Shown here piece by piece: positions 1-8,895 of a stretch of DNA of 61,941 nt (the stretch's first letter is position 1; each line of letters begins with the position of its first letter). Source of the stretch: Candidatus Poribacteria bacterium. Lineage in GTDB: Bacteria > Poribacteria > WGA-4E > WGA-3G. The translations under genes were made by a program, and so were the position numbers. The notes under the pieces were generated by a model. That model was not told the DNA's origin, did not search any database, and worked only from the letters and a program-made list of their open reading frames with translations. The stretch lies in assembly GCA_012270865.1 (NCBI GenBank), contig JAAXHL010000006.1, positions 1 to 61,941 on the forward strand, given 5' to 3'.

Positions 1-110
1 ATATCAGTTTATTAATTCGGTAATTCTAATTTGTCCCCAGGGCCGGTAGGTGCGGTTTCATGAAGTTTAAGAATTTAATTCGGTAATGTATAAACAGCCT
101 CTTGGTAGGA

Positions 111-125
111 GCGAGCTGTGCTCGC
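111..125. repeat. Dispersed hairpin repeat, TAGGAGCGAG type
   Basis: Perfect 5-bp stem GCGAG/CTCGC around loop CTGTG, preceded by TAG. The same hairpin recurs at 28830-28844. It belongs to a set of short palindromes seen only in intergenic spaces of this window. Confidence 0.75.
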
Positions 126-508
126 GATTCCTAATGATTACCGAAATATTTATTTAATCTTCATCTAACCGCACCGGACTTGTAAAAGAAATTACCGAAA
201 TATTTTCTTAAACTTCATCAAACCCCGCCTGCAATAGGGGGTACGGAGATATTGTCTGTTAAAGTGTAAATATATCTTCAAAATCTACTATATTATCTCC
301 AAATCAAACTAAAACAAAGTTTTAACTTGACTAATCTTTTTTTAGGCATATAATTAAAGATATTGGTTGAAGTACTAACCTTTATTTATGAAACACTCTC
401 AAGTAACTACGGGATTTACTATAATACTTGAAGTGTGCGGATTGTATGGCATATTCGCTGCCGCCTGCCTGTTTCAAGAAAATGCCTTATTTCTTCTCTA
501 TTTTTCAT

Positions 509-608
509 AGGACTTACGCATTTTCTCTTAAAATCCCCCTGATAAGGGGGATTTAGGGGGTTAAATCAGAAAAATATACCGTTTCTCCATTCAATTTGCG
601 TAAGTCCT
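509..608. repeat. MITE-like element, 12-bp terminal inverted repeats, copy 1
   Basis: Perfect terminal inverted repeats AGGACTTACGCA (509-520) and TGCGTAAGTCCT (597-608) bound 100 bp with no coding capacity. The interior carries a strong hairpin at 531-554 (arms AAATCCCCCT/AGGGGGATTT). The same termini bound elements at 17843-18015 and 30460-30579, whose interiors resemble each other but not this one. This fits non-autonomous elements mobilised by one transposase; that transposase is not in the window. Confidence 0.75.
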
Positions 609-893
609 GTCTCAGAAAAAACAAAAAAAATGCATTGAGGCCTTAACTTTTTGCGTTTTGTTTGTATATTATGTACCAAGGGGCGATCATTTTCAGAGAA
701 CGCATAGAGACAACGGGTGCCTCTACGAGGAAATATGTGATTCCTCAAACAATGAAAGAAACGCGGAACCCCAAGAGTGCTTTGATGAAGGGTATGACAC
801 CTATACCATTCCCCAAAACTAATCTTGACACTGATTTTTCAGGCACGGAGGGTTCTCAACCGCTCCGTGCGTCTCACAAGTGAGGACACACAG

Positions 894-1928
894 ATGTTCC
901 CGACACGATGGAAAGCCGTATGTGCTGCCACAATCGCCCTGTTTCTGCTGATAGAATTCGGGACCACACGCTCCCGTGTAGATGCCAAAATCGTCTTTTC
1001 CTCTAAACGCAACGGCGATACCGACTATCATATCTATCTGATGGACGATGACGGCAGCAATGTCGAGCGACTCACAGACCCCGCTTTTTATGATATACTC
1101 CCCCAATGGTTCCCAGATGGCAGACACATCCTCTTTGAGAGAGACCACTCACGCGGAAACGGTTCGGAAGAGAACGCGGAGTTTTATATTTTTGATCTCA
1201 AAACAGGCAAAGCAGAGACCTTTATGGAGAATCACCCGACTGACTCAAACCCCTCCCTGTCGCCGGATGGCAAATACATCGCCTTTAATAGTGAACGTGG
1301 CGGTGCCGCTGATATCTATGTGCTGAACTTAGAGACCGGGGATCTGAAGCAATTAACAGACCTCGGGGATCGGATCGGATGGGCATACCGAACAGACTGG
1401 TCACCCGATGGTCACCAGATCGCGTATGAACTCGATGTTGCACCGGAGGGCGATAATATATGGATCATGAATGCCAACGGGAACCGCAAAAGACGGTTCA
1501 CCCCACTCCCCAAAGGACCGAATATCGTTTTTCGCGGTGGCCCCTATTGGTCTCCATCCGGTAAATATATCATGTATCGCGAAAGCGAACGAACGCCGGA
1601 TTTACAGCATCGGCTTACCACGACCCTCATTTTTCAGAACGTGGAGACAAAGCTTCGCCGCGTCCATACATTCCCAAAGGTGTCTCTGGTCAGCCCTGGG
1701 TGTTGGATGGGTTCCGATGAGACGGTGCTTTTGGCTATGAAAGCCGATTACACCGACCCCTTCTCCAACTACGAGATCTATCGCTATGAGGTGCGGAGCC
1801 GTCAACTGACGAACCTGACGCATCAGCCGGGGGGTGACTACGACCCGGACTGGCATGCGGGTCCCCTCTCGGTATCCCCTGTGGAGAAACTCACGACGCT
1901 CTGGGGTGAACTGAAGCAAACGGAGTGA
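894..1928 (+). CDS. Secreted TolB-like beta-propeller protein
   Basis: A 344-residue protein. ATG 894 is preferred over an upstream in-frame start at 825 because TGAGGA lies 7 nt before it and residues just after it form a signal or membrane segment (roughly residues 6-20). The body has repeated PD40/TolB-type blades such as SPDG and an IYxxN-type strand (for example DIYVLNLETG, NIWIMNANG), a fold known to mediate protein contacts in the periplasm. The last residues, SVSPVEKLTTLWGELK, match the tails of the proteins at 6905 and 18888, which otherwise share nothing with it. Flanked by a repeat spacer and a convergent aldo/keto reductase. Ligand unknown. Confidence 0.8.
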   Translation: MFPTRWKAVCAATIALFLLIEFGTTRSRVDAKIVFSSKRNGDTDYHIYLMDDDGSNVERLTDPAFYDILPQWFPDGRHILFERDHSRGNGSEENAEFYIFDLKTGKAETFMENHPTDSNPSLSPDGKYIAFNSERGGAADIYVLNLETGDLKQLTDLGDRIGWAYRTDWSPDGHQIAYELDVAPEGDNIWIMNANGNRKRRFTPLPKGPNIVFRGGPYWSPSGKYIMYRESERTPDLQHRLTTTLIFQNVETKLRRVHTFPKVSLVSPGCWMGSDETVLLAMKADYTDPFSNYEIYRYEVRSRQLTNLTHQPGGDYDPDWHAGPLSVSPVEKLTTLWGELKQTE

Positions 1929-1940
1929 TTTGACACCTCT

Positions 1941-2846
1941 TTACAAAAGTACCGCCAACTGCTCCCACACATCCTCTGGCACCGGTGTCGTCGCAGCGGC
2001 GAAGTTCTGATCTACCTCTGATGCATTCTTAGAACCGGTCAGATTCATCGCAATCCGCGGTTGTCGGAAACAGAATTGAATCGCGAGGTTCAGTAAATTC
2101 AAATCGTTATCCGTTGCCCACCGATAGAGGCGATGTGCTCTTTCGGCATCAGAAGTCCCTAAATGCGCACTGCTGGTTGATACATCCGGCTCAACCCCTG
2201 AAAGCAATCCCATCGCAATCGGACTGCCGTTAATAACACCGATGTCGTTTTCGGCAGCAAAAGGTAACAACCACTCGTTTGCAGTTTGACTCAGGAGCGT
2301 GTAATCCAAGTAGGTTAAAATCACATCAACAACACCGGTCTCTATAGCAATCTTGTGAAACTCATGTTGCCGGACCCCAAGTCCAATAAACTTAATCAAC
2401 CCTTCCTCACGCATCCGTTGAAGTTCGTCCAACGCACCCCCTTTTGCCACGACCGGGTCCATACTGTCCGGGTCATGTACCAAACAGACATCGAGATAGT
2501 CGGTATTTAGCAGCCGCAGGCTGTTCTCAACGCTTCGGCGTGTACCCGCAGCACTATAATCGCCGCGCCACTCAGGGTGTGTCCCCGTTTTCGTGGCGAG
2601 ATAAATCTTCTCCCGCCAACCGCTATCAGCGAATGCAAGCCCGACGCGTCTTTCGCTTTCACCGTAGAGCGGTGCGGTATCCAGATAATTAATGCCCAGA
2701 TCGATCGCTCGATGCACCGCCTCGACGGCTTCATCGTCGGTGACATCGCCTCTGCCGAGTCCCGCACCACCCATACCGAGACAGGTGACCTCTAATTCCG
2801 TGCGTCCTAACCGCCGCAGGGGTAATGGGTTTGCTTGTGTTGACAT
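1941..2846 (-). CDS. Aldo/keto reductase
   Basis: A 301-residue single-domain TIM-barrel NAD(P)H-dependent oxidoreductase. The family catalytic tetrad is visible: D56 and Y61 in YLDTAPLYG, K86 in ATKTG, H124 in LVHDPD. N-terminal PLRRLGRTxLEVxxLGMG is typical of the family. Length is normal. It converges on the TolB-like gene (12 nt between stops) and stands alone. The natural substrate, probably a sugar or other small aldehyde, cannot be deduced. Confidence 0.9.
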   Translation of the reverse strand: MSTQANPLPLRRLGRTELEVTCLGMGGAGLGRGDVTDDEAVEAVHRAIDLGINYLDTAPLYGESERRVGLAFADSGWREKIYLATKTGTHPEWRGDYSAAGTRRSVENSLRLLNTDYLDVCLVHDPDSMDPVVAKGGALDELQRMREEGLIKFIGLGVRQHEFHKIAIETGVVDVILTYLDYTLLSQTANEWLLPFAAENDIGVINGSPIAMGLLSGVEPDVSTSSAHLGTSDAERAHRLYRWATDNDLNLLNLAIQFCFRQPRIAMNLTGSKNASEVDQNFAAATTPVPEDVWEQLAVLL

Positions 2847-2928
2847 AATTTCGCCTCTCGTAATAAGCGTGTTATAGAATTACTCGTTTTTTGCCTCTAT
2901 TGCCTCTTATATATCCTCAAGGTAGATG

Positions 2929-3237
2929 TCAGAGTCCCGGGACATATTCAATTTCCTTTTCGATGCGCGGCCGCAAACGTGGTTTCAGCGAATCCGCGAT
3001 GACGAGGTCAACCTTCTTCTCAAAAAGATCTTCAAGAAAAATACGGAGTTCCATATACCTGTCAAATGACACTTCCTCAAGTTCTACAAGCAGGTCAATG
3101 TCACTATCGCTATGAGCAGTGTCTTTGACATAAGATCCAAAAAGTCCAAGGCGTTTCACACCGTATTCTCTCAGTGTGTTCTGGTGGCTGAGCAGTATCT
3201 GTTTAATCGCATTTTTGGTAAGGATTGCCGTATTCAT
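2929..3237 (-). CDS. MNT-type minimal nucleotidyltransferase
   Basis: A 102-residue protein from ATG 3237. A longer frame from 3324 is rejected because AGGGAA precedes the 3237 ATG at good spacing and the extension runs into the upstream gene. It carries the nucleotidyltransferase signature GS (34-35), paired aspartates D46/D48 in SDIDLLVE, and a third acidic residue at D77 in KVDLVI. The MNT family usually acts as antitoxin to a HEPN RNase, by AMPylating it. No HEPN gene adjoins it here, so it is an orphan or its partner lies elsewhere. Confidence 0.85.
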   Translation of the reverse strand: MNTAILTKNAIKQILLSHQNTLREYGVKRLGLFGSYVKDTAHSDSDIDLLVELEEVSFDRYMELRIFLEDLFEKKVDLVIADSLKPRLRPRIEKEIEYVPGL

Positions 3238-3280
3238 GTATGTGTTCCCTATTACGGCACAACAGGATATGCCTACAATT

Positions 3281-3655
3281 TTAGACTGCTGTGAATTCTC
3301 TGTGTAAATGCCCGCGGCGGGCATCGGGATGGATCACGCTCACCCACTGCACCCCTTTCACAACATTATCCGGGATGTGTCCATGCTCAACGCCTTTCGG
3401 CGTGATGACCATATCTCCGGGACCGATACGATAGGATTCGGACCGACCGTCCGCTGTGCGCAGTGTCACGGTTGTTGTGCCTTCGGTAAAATACCAATAC
3501 TCGTCGAAATCGTGGTAATGAAGTTCGGTCGGGTTCTCTTTGGAAACGGCGAAAGCCCCAATTGTCGTCATATCTGGGGTATCCAAAACTTTTCCGAGCG
3601 CATCACTGACGCGCTCACCCTTACCGAGCCGAATAACGCAGAGATTCGTATCCAT
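3281..3655 (-). CDS. Cupin-domain protein
   Basis: A 124-residue small beta-barrel. Cupin motif 1 supplies metal ligands H46, H48 and E52 (HYHDFDEYW) and motif 2 gives H91 (PKGVEHGH). Its start codon overlaps the stop of the upstream sugar isomerase by one base (TAATG), so the two are translationally coupled. The function is probably sugar or small-metabolite modification alongside the isomerase; the reaction cannot be assigned from sequence. Confidence 0.85.
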   Translation of the reverse strand: MDTNLCVIRLGKGERVSDALGKVLDTPDMTTIGAFAVSKENPTELHYHDFDEYWYFTEGTTTVTLRTADGRSESYRIGPGDMVITPKGVEHGHIPDNVVKGVQWVSVIHPDARRGHLHREFTAV

Positions 3656-4416
3656 TAGATTACCCCAATGTCTTTCAGGTGTTGTAGCGAATCTGCTACG
3701 CGTGCTTTGGCACCGGCTTCGTCAAGATTTTCGCCTTCGATACCCTCTAATTCCATCGTGAAGGGACCGTAGAAACCGGCATCGTTCAATATCTGGAATA
3801 CCGCCTTGTAATCAACCACGCCTTCACCGAGCGCCGGGAAATGCCACGTCCGATAACCGCCGTTTGTGTCCTTAAGGTGAACCGCACCGACGTGTGGAAC
3901 AACTTTCTGAACTTCCGAAACGGCGGTCACATTGTGGTTATAATAATAGACGTTCCCTGTGTCGAAATTAACACAGATATTCGGGTGGCTAACGGCTTGC
4001 ATCGTCTCAAGTGCGATGTCGCCGTTGTGTATCAAATCCGGGTGCGTTTCCAAACAAACCTTAATCCCGCCGGGCGCGGCGTTCTCTCCGATCGCACGGA
4101 GCCGATCGTACACAGCGTCCCTGTCCGTATCGCCGGCATGGACGCTGACAAAGATGATCTTCACACCCATCTTATCGGCAATCTCCAGGGTCGGTTGGAA
4201 ATCTGAGACAACCGTTTCGGACTGTATATCGCATCTGCCGAGCAGACTGGTGGCGGTGAGTCCGTGTGCTTTCAGTTCCGACTGAACTGCGTCAACAGAT
4301 TCAACCGAAGGCACCCCGATTTCTACATTCGTTAGACCGATTTCTGCCAAGTGTGTATAAGCACCTTCACTAAACTGTCGATAACTTCCTAAGTTGCAGG
4401 CAATAATATTTTCCAT
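3655..4416 (-). CDS. Xylose isomerase-like TIM-barrel sugar isomerase/epimerase
   Basis: A 253-residue protein of the AP endonuclease 2/xylose isomerase superfamily. Metal-binding stations are recognisable in order: CLETHPD (Glu), NFDTGN (Asp), AVHLKDT (His), TMELEG (Glu). Members isomerise or epimerise ketoses or inositol derivatives using divalent metal. Its ribosome site, AAGGA, is supplied by the end of the direct repeat at 4424-4498. Coupled by TAATG to the downstream cupin gene. The exact substrate is unknown. Confidence 0.85.
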   Translation of the reverse strand: MENIIACNLGSYRQFSEGAYTHLAEIGLTNVEIGVPSVESVDAVQSELKAHGLTATSLLGRCDIQSETVVSDFQPTLEIADKMGVKIIFVSVHAGDTDRDAVYDRLRAIGENAAPGGIKVCLETHPDLIHNGDIALETMQAVSHPNICVNFDTGNVYYYNHNVTAVSEVQKVVPHVGAVHLKDTNGGYRTWHFPALGEGVVDYKAVFQILNDAGFYGPFTMELEGIEGENLDEAGAKARVADSLQHLKDIGVI

Positions 4417-4423
4417 TTTTTAA

Positions 4424-4498
4424 ATTTTCCTTGCGGTTCGGGTAAGTGGGTTTGGAGTTTTGACGTTCTTCTCCGTATACCCGCTTTCCACTTCGTTT
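4424..4498. repeat. 75-bp direct repeat, copy A
   Basis: About 75 bp nearly identical to 4628-4701 (one base length difference). Read on the minus strand it ends in ACCGCAAGGAAAAT immediately before the isomerase ATG, so it provides that gene's ribosome site. Related ACCGCAAGG strings lie before genes at 37494 and 41905. Confidence 0.85.
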
Positions 4499-4510
4499 CA
4501 AGCTGCTTTT

Positions 4511-4626
4511 TATAGTAAAACCGAAAAATAATGCAACACTTTAGAAAACAACATACCTCCTCGTTGCAGGCGGGGTTTGTAACCTCGCCTTCTATAGATG
4601 TCTCGTTAATTATAGGTTTTACTATA
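4511..4626. repeat. Inverted-repeat element with TATAGTAAAACC termini
   Basis: Perfect 12-bp inverted repeats TATAGTAAAACC (4511-4522) and GGTTTTACTATA (4615-4626) bound a non-coding 116-bp stretch that contains the GCAGGCGGGGTTTGTAAC repeat. It sits between the two copies of the 75-bp direct repeat, suggesting a small element inserted or assembled there. Confidence 0.65.
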
Positions 4627-4627
4627 G

Positions 4628-4701
4628 ATTTTCCTTGCGGTTCGGGTAAGTGGGTTTGGAGTTTTGACGTTCTTCTCCGTATACCCGCTTCCACTTCGTT
4701 T
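4628..4701. repeat. 75-bp direct repeat, copy B
   Basis: Second copy of the repeat at 4424-4498 with one T missing. It runs to the last bases of the VWA gene, so that gene's stop codon region is shared with the repeat. Confidence 0.85.
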
Positions 4702-5707
4702 AAGGGATTTTTCGTAGCACTGTATTGCTCAATAAAATCTCGATTCCCAACAGTAGCATTGTGGGTATCAAGAAATATGTTGCCAACTCTTTATGAACGA
4801 TGGTATTGATGACCTCGAATTTCGTCTTTTCAAATTTATCAATCTCTGCATAAATCTGCTTCAACGATTGCGTATCTGTCGCGCGGAAGTAGTTTCCATT
4901 TGTTGCGTTAGCGATCTGTTTTAGCGTTCCTTCGTCGAGATAGGTTAGAACCTCTCGGTATCGTTTGCCAAACGTCGTATCCGCATAAGGGATACGCGCG
5001 CCACCTTCTTTGCCCATGCCGATGGTATAAACCTTGATCCCGTCGGCTGCTGCAAGTACCGCTGCCGTTTCCGGTGCAATACTTCCAGCGTTATTTTCGC
5101 CATCCGTCAAAAGGATAACAACCTTGCTTTTCGATGCTGAGGCGCGTAACCGATGTGTGGCTGTCGCGAGCGCGTCTCCGATAGCCGTTCCATCCTCTAA
5201 CTGCCCAATCTCTACATCGCTGAGGAGTTCTGAAAGCACCGCATAATCTAATGTGAGCGGACAGAGTGTGAAACTTTCACCCCCAAAGATAACGAGTCCG
5301 ATACGATCGTTTTCGCGATGTGTGAGAAATTCATTGATAACCGATTTGGCAGTTTGAATCCGATTTGATCCTGCAAAATCTTCCGCACGCATGCTTTCCG
5401 AAATATCGAGGACTAAGAGAATGTCAATCCCTTGCGCGATACTGTGTTCACGGCTTTGCGAAAGTTGGGGACGCGCAAGCGTGATGATGAGAAGCGAGAG
5501 AGCAATGAATCTCAGGATCCTCAAGAGCGGCATCGCTTTGACCGAGAGAGATTGCCGCATCTTTTGAACACCCGCTGCGAACCCGTGGTTAAAGTCAGAA
5601 AAACGGATAATCGGATGGGTCGTCCTTCTCGGAAGCAGTCGAGAAACGATGAGCATCAACGGGATGACGATAAGCAAAGTTAAGAACACCGGAGACGCTA
5701 ATTGCAT
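4700..5707 (-). CDS. BatA/BatB-like von Willebrand factor A membrane protein
   Basis: A 335-residue protein with two hydrophobic segments near the N-terminus (about 5-25 and 60-80), a VWA domain (about 90-290) and a C-terminal membrane segment, the BatA/BatB arrangement. The MIDAS metal site starts with DISES (LVLDISESM) and includes LLTDGEN. Bat proteins act at the inner membrane with MoxR-type ATPases, which are not seen here. The start lies one base after the stop of the preceding frameshifted membrane gene, so both form one operon. The last codons overlap a 75-bp direct repeat. Confidence 0.85.
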   Translation of the reverse strand: MQLASPVFLTLLIVIPLMLIVSRLLPRRTTHPIIRFSDFNHGFAAGVQKMRQSLSVKAMPLLRILRFIALSLLIITLARPQLSQSREHSIAQGIDILLVLDISESMRAEDFAGSNRIQTAKSVINEFLTHRENDRIGLVIFGGESFTLCPLTLDYAVLSELLSDVEIGQLEDGTAIGDALATATHRLRASASKSKVVILLTDGENNAGSIAPETAAVLAAADGIKVYTIGMGKEGGARIPYADTTFGKRYREVLTYLDEGTLKQIANATNGNYFRATDTQSLKQIYAEIDKFEKTKFEVINTIVHKELATYFLIPTMLLLGIEILLSNTVLRKIP

Positions 5708-5708
5708 G

Positions 5709-6660
5709 CTAAACCCTTTCTGTTCGGGACCCCCACTCGTTACCCGGGAGAAGCGGCGTGTTCCGACGCGAATCTTGCTGTCGCATTAGACCGAGTCCAC
5801 TTAGCAAACAAAGTCCGATACCGATAGTGTTGACGACAAGGAACGTTATCCAGTCAAGATACGGCAAGGATGTCGCCATAAAATATAAAATATAACCGAA
5901 GATTGCTGCCAACGGCCTCAAGCGACCTGAGAAGAGGGTACTACCGAGGGTGAGAAAAATTGCCGCTTTACCGCAAATTGCTAACGGTAATAGGAGCGAC
6001 AACGCCAGCAACATAAATGGAACGCCAACGATTGAAACGGTCAGTAACGCTAAGGATCAACGGTATCACAGCCAACATCAGGAGACTGAAGAGTATACTT
6101 GCTATCGGTCGATGTGTCAAAAGTGTACGCACGGCGTTTACCGGCTTCGGAAATACTGCAACTATCAGCAGGTACATGATCAGTAAGACCACAAACTGAA
6201 CGATGGTAAATTGGAAGCCCGTTCCTTTATCGGTTGCCCAAATGCTGCTATACGGGTGCATCAGGAGTTTTACGACAGCAGGCACTATCTGCCAGCGGTT
6301 GCTCACCTGAAGATGCGCGATGCGTTCTATGTTCCCGGCGACCTGTCCACCAATAAGATGGAGCGTTCCGTTCACCGCCGCGTCTGATTCGAGTTTGACA
6401 TCTCCACCGATGACCAGGATATTCCCTGTAACGCGCCCGTGTAGTCTTGCGTCCCCCGCGATGATAACGAGCGTTGTTATTGCTGCATCTGGTGCTAATT
6501 CATAGTCATTAACAACCTTGAAAACCCGTTGTGTTTTTTCTTCGACTGTCCCCGATTCTTCAATAGTTTCGATGTTCTCCGGGTCTGCAACTTCAGCCTG
6601 TCCAAACAAGGACAACACGCCAAACCCAAAAATCAAAAAGATAAATCCTATTCCTTTCAT
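5709..6660 (-). pseudogene. Membrane protein with bactofilin-like beta-helix, frameshifted
   Basis: Two frames read as one protein. The first, from ATG 6660, has a signal peptide, a polymer-like beta-helix region (GDARLHGRVTGNILVIGGDV) and two membrane helices. Its frame becomes charged and non-hydrophobic near 6040 and stops at 5968. The shifted frame gives TVSIVGVPFMLLALSLLLP, restoring membrane helices through to the stop at 5709. A one-base indel near 6039-6048 explains this. It could be a real mutation or an assembly error. Operon partner of the VWA gene. Confidence 0.7.
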
Positions 6661-6778
6661 GTTTTCCTGCGCTTTGTATGTGATGAATGTATGAGAGCAT
6701 TATAGACAAATATTTCTCTTATGTCAACAATTATAAATTATTGGGAGACCGAATTTCTCTGAAAATTATATTTTTTAC

Positions 6779-6807
6779 TTGACATATACCTGTGAATCTG
6801 ATACGAT
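6779..6807 (+). promoter_or_regulatory. Sigma70-type promoter for LamG gene
   Basis: TTGACA at 6779-6784, a 17-bp spacer, then TACGAT at 6802-6807. This predicts a leader of roughly 90 nt before the ATG at 6905. Confidence 0.6.
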
Positions 6808-6904
6808 AGATATATCGGCATTGTAAGCGTTTTACGCCTTTAGGTAAATCGCTTAGATTTATTAAACACATTTGAAATTGTGTAATACCGAATAGGAGGT
6901 CGCA

Positions 6905-7723
6905 ATGAATTTTAGCTCTATTTTTTTTCGCAGGTTTAGTATTTTGAGCGTCATGCTTACGTGTCTCTTTTCTATTGGTATCCTATTCATCTCGGCTGCC
7001 TCAGCCTCAATTGACCCTGATACCGTTGTCGGCGTGTGGCTTGAAGGCAAAGGCGATGTCGCCTCCGATGCGTCTGGAAACGGTTTAGATGGTGAACTGA
7101 TGGACAAACCGAAGTGGGTTGAGGGTAAGTTCGGGATGGCACTTGAATTCGATGGTCAATCCTCTTTTGTCCAGATTCCAGCACATGAAAACCCAAACGA
7201 AGCAATCACGGTCTCAGCTTGGGTGAAGAGCGCAAACGCAACTTGGAACCAACCCGGTTGGATCGTTGAAAAACGACCCGCTTATATCATTCATCCCAAT
7301 AGTGGCTCAACAAATGTTGCCTGGCCAGTTTGCAACGGCGGGTGCTGGAATAAACCCGGGGGATGGAATGATGGTAATGTTGGCACCGATGATATTACCG
7401 AATGGCACATGTACACCACCACTTTTGATAGTAATACGGGTGAGTGGTACATCTATATTGATGCAGAAGAAGCAAGCGCAATGGATCTATCTAAAAATCC
7501 TATTGATCCTGATAGTGGACCCGTCAATATCGGATTTGATGACTGTTGCGGCGGCACACGCTATGGCGCAGGTATTGTTGACGAGGTCGTAATTTTCAGT
7601 GTGGCTTTGGAACAAGAGGACATTGAAAAAATGTATAAGAACGGCCTTTATGCTGAAGTCTTGGCGGTCGAACCTGCCGATAAAATGACCACCACCTGGG
7701 CGGATGTGAAGGTCAAGTATTAG
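6905..7723 (+). CDS. Secreted LamG-domain protein
   Basis: A 272-residue protein with a very strong ribosome site (AGGAGGT, 6894-6900). Signal peptide about residues 1-35, then a concanavalin-type LamG/laminin G fold (ASGNGLDG, GMALEFDGQSSFVQIP, ITVSAWVK, GIVDEVVIFSVAL), which usually binds carbohydrate or matrix. It ends AVEPADKMTTTWADVK, the same tail as the proteins at 894 and 18888. Single gene with its own promoter. Probably exported or surface-attached. Confidence 0.85.
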   Translation: MNFSSIFFRRFSILSVMLTCLFSIGILFISAASASIDPDTVVGVWLEGKGDVASDASGNGLDGELMDKPKWVEGKFGMALEFDGQSSFVQIPAHENPNEAITVSAWVKSANATWNQPGWIVEKRPAYIIHPNSGSTNVAWPVCNGGCWNKPGGWNDGNVGTDDITEWHMYTTTFDSNTGEWYIYIDAEEASAMDLSKNPIDPDSGPVNIGFDDCCGGTRYGAGIVDEVVIFSVALEQEDIEKMYKNGLYAEVLAVEPADKMTTTWADVKVKY

Positions 7724-7758
7724 AGACTTTTAGAGTCAATACGGCTTACGCAAAACCA

Positions 7759-7789
7759 CTGCAGGCGAGGTTTGTAACCGCGCCTGCAG
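7759..7789. repeat. Dispersed hairpin repeat, GCAGGCG type
   Basis: Perfect 9-bp arms CTGCAGGCG/CGCCTGCAG separated by 13 bp containing GTTTGTAAC. Related copies lie near 4566, 10835 and 24374. A half copy of the TTACGCA element end sits just upstream at about 7746. Confidence 0.7.
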
Positions 7790-7950
7790 CTCGTATCACG
7801 TAGGACTGGCGGAAAATTATGTAAATTCTGGTTACATAAGAATTCGGATAGCGAATGGGTCGCCTACAGCAAAATACGCGCTGCGTCTCGTTCTATAGCG
7901 GACATTCGCCGTTAAAACATTCTATTAAAAAACAAAAAATGGAGAAAAAA

Positions 7951-8733
7951 ATGACATTCAACTATGACGAAAAAGACGATTTTGATGAAGCAGATGAGTT
8001 TGATGAAATAGATGAATATGAAGAGACTGATGATCTTGAACCTGAACCGGAGGACGATTTTTTAGATGAGGAGGACGAACCTAATACCGCACTGTCTCTG
8101 GCTTTTCAAAAAGCGGCGGTACCCGAAATAGAGGATGAAGATGAGGAGGACGACGCAGATGATGAAGATGACTTAGATGATGAGGAGGACCATGAGAGTC
8201 CTGATGAGCAACTGTCCGTAAAACCGATAGAGCTAATGCCCGATGAAGACGATACGGACGATGAAACCGAAGATGAGGGTGAGGTTGACGAAGAGGATAG
8301 TGAGACCGAAGAAGAAGATAGTGATGTCGAAGACGAGGACGAGGACGAGTTAGAAATTGAACTGCCAACGCTTGAGTTGCCACCTGTCAAAACCATCGTC
8401 GAACAGTTCCGACCCCAAGAACAGAGCAACACTGCTTACGCAGACGCTGTGACAGCCTACTATGTAGAAAGAAATTATCAACGGGCAATCGAGAAATTTG
8501 ATGAGGCGATTGCTTACGAAGCACAACACACTGAAGACAACGCAAACACCCCTAATGAAATCGTCGCGAAATCCAAGTACTGGCAAGCAGAGGCATACGC
8601 CAAATTACATGACATGTCTCAAGCTGTCCAGATTTTCGACGACTTAGTCGAAACCTGTAAAGGGCACTATCTCGTTTTAGCAGCAGAACGGAGGTCGATC
8701 CAGTTTAAACATAGCGAACGCCTAAACCGCTAA
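7951..8733 (+). CDS. Highly acidic protein with C-terminal TPR-like helices
   Basis: A 260-residue protein from ATG 7951; GGAG lies 6 nt upstream, better than the longer frame from 7855. Residues about 5-145 are dominated by Asp and Glu and are probably disordered. Residues about 155-260 look like tetratricopeptide helices (AVTAYYVERNYQRAIEKFDE; AEAYAKLHDMSQAVQIFDDL). No signal peptide, so cytoplasmic. It may be a nucleic-acid-mimic or scaffold protein; no known family is recognised. Confidence 0.7.
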   Translation: MTFNYDEKDDFDEADEFDEIDEYEETDDLEPEPEDDFLDEEDEPNTALSLAFQKAAVPEIEDEDEEDDADDEDDLDDEEDHESPDEQLSVKPIELMPDEDDTDDETEDEGEVDEEDSETEEEDSDVEDEDEDELEIELPTLELPPVKTIVEQFRPQEQSNTAYADAVTAYYVERNYQRAIEKFDEAIAYEAQHTEDNANTPNEIVAKSKYWQAEAYAKLHDMSQAVQIFDDLVETCKGHYLVLAAERRSIQFKHSERLNR

Positions 8734-8740
8734 CAGTTAA

Positions 8741-8832
8741 CAGTTTTCGGTTAACAGTTTTCAGTTAAGAGGCTTCCTATGGTCGTTAGAAAAAATGTCC
8801 CTGACACAATCTTAACCGAGAACCGAAAACTG
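8741..8832. repeat. Inverted repeat CAGTTTTCGGTT
   Basis: Arms CAGTTTTCGGTT (8741-8752) and AACCGAAAACTG (8821-8832) are perfect inverted repeats, with a second imperfect arm nested inside. No coding capacity. Similar strings occur near 16873-17000 and 30406, suggesting another short repeat family. Confidence 0.6.
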
Positions 8833-8895
8833 AAAGATTTTTTCGCAGAAAAAATCGTACTGTAAACTACTTCAGAAAGAAGGATTAATAAATTT

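Larger units (their letters stand above)
1..893. other. Repeat-rich non-coding spacer
   Basis: No convincing gene is seen. The stretch is AT-rich and contains a partial copy of the TAGGTGCGGTTT repeat near 48-59, a perfect hairpin at 111-125 (stem GCGAG/CTCGC), a reversed piece of the CAAACCCCGCCTGC repeat near 222-236, and the inverted-repeat element at 509-608. Short reading frames here (for example 566-748) lack a ribosome site and overlap the repeats, so they are not called. Confidence 0.7.

Noticed and set aside
8106..8432. Ser-rich reading frame on the minus strand
   Set aside because: It is the reverse shadow of the Asp/Glu-rich coding region at 7951-8733.
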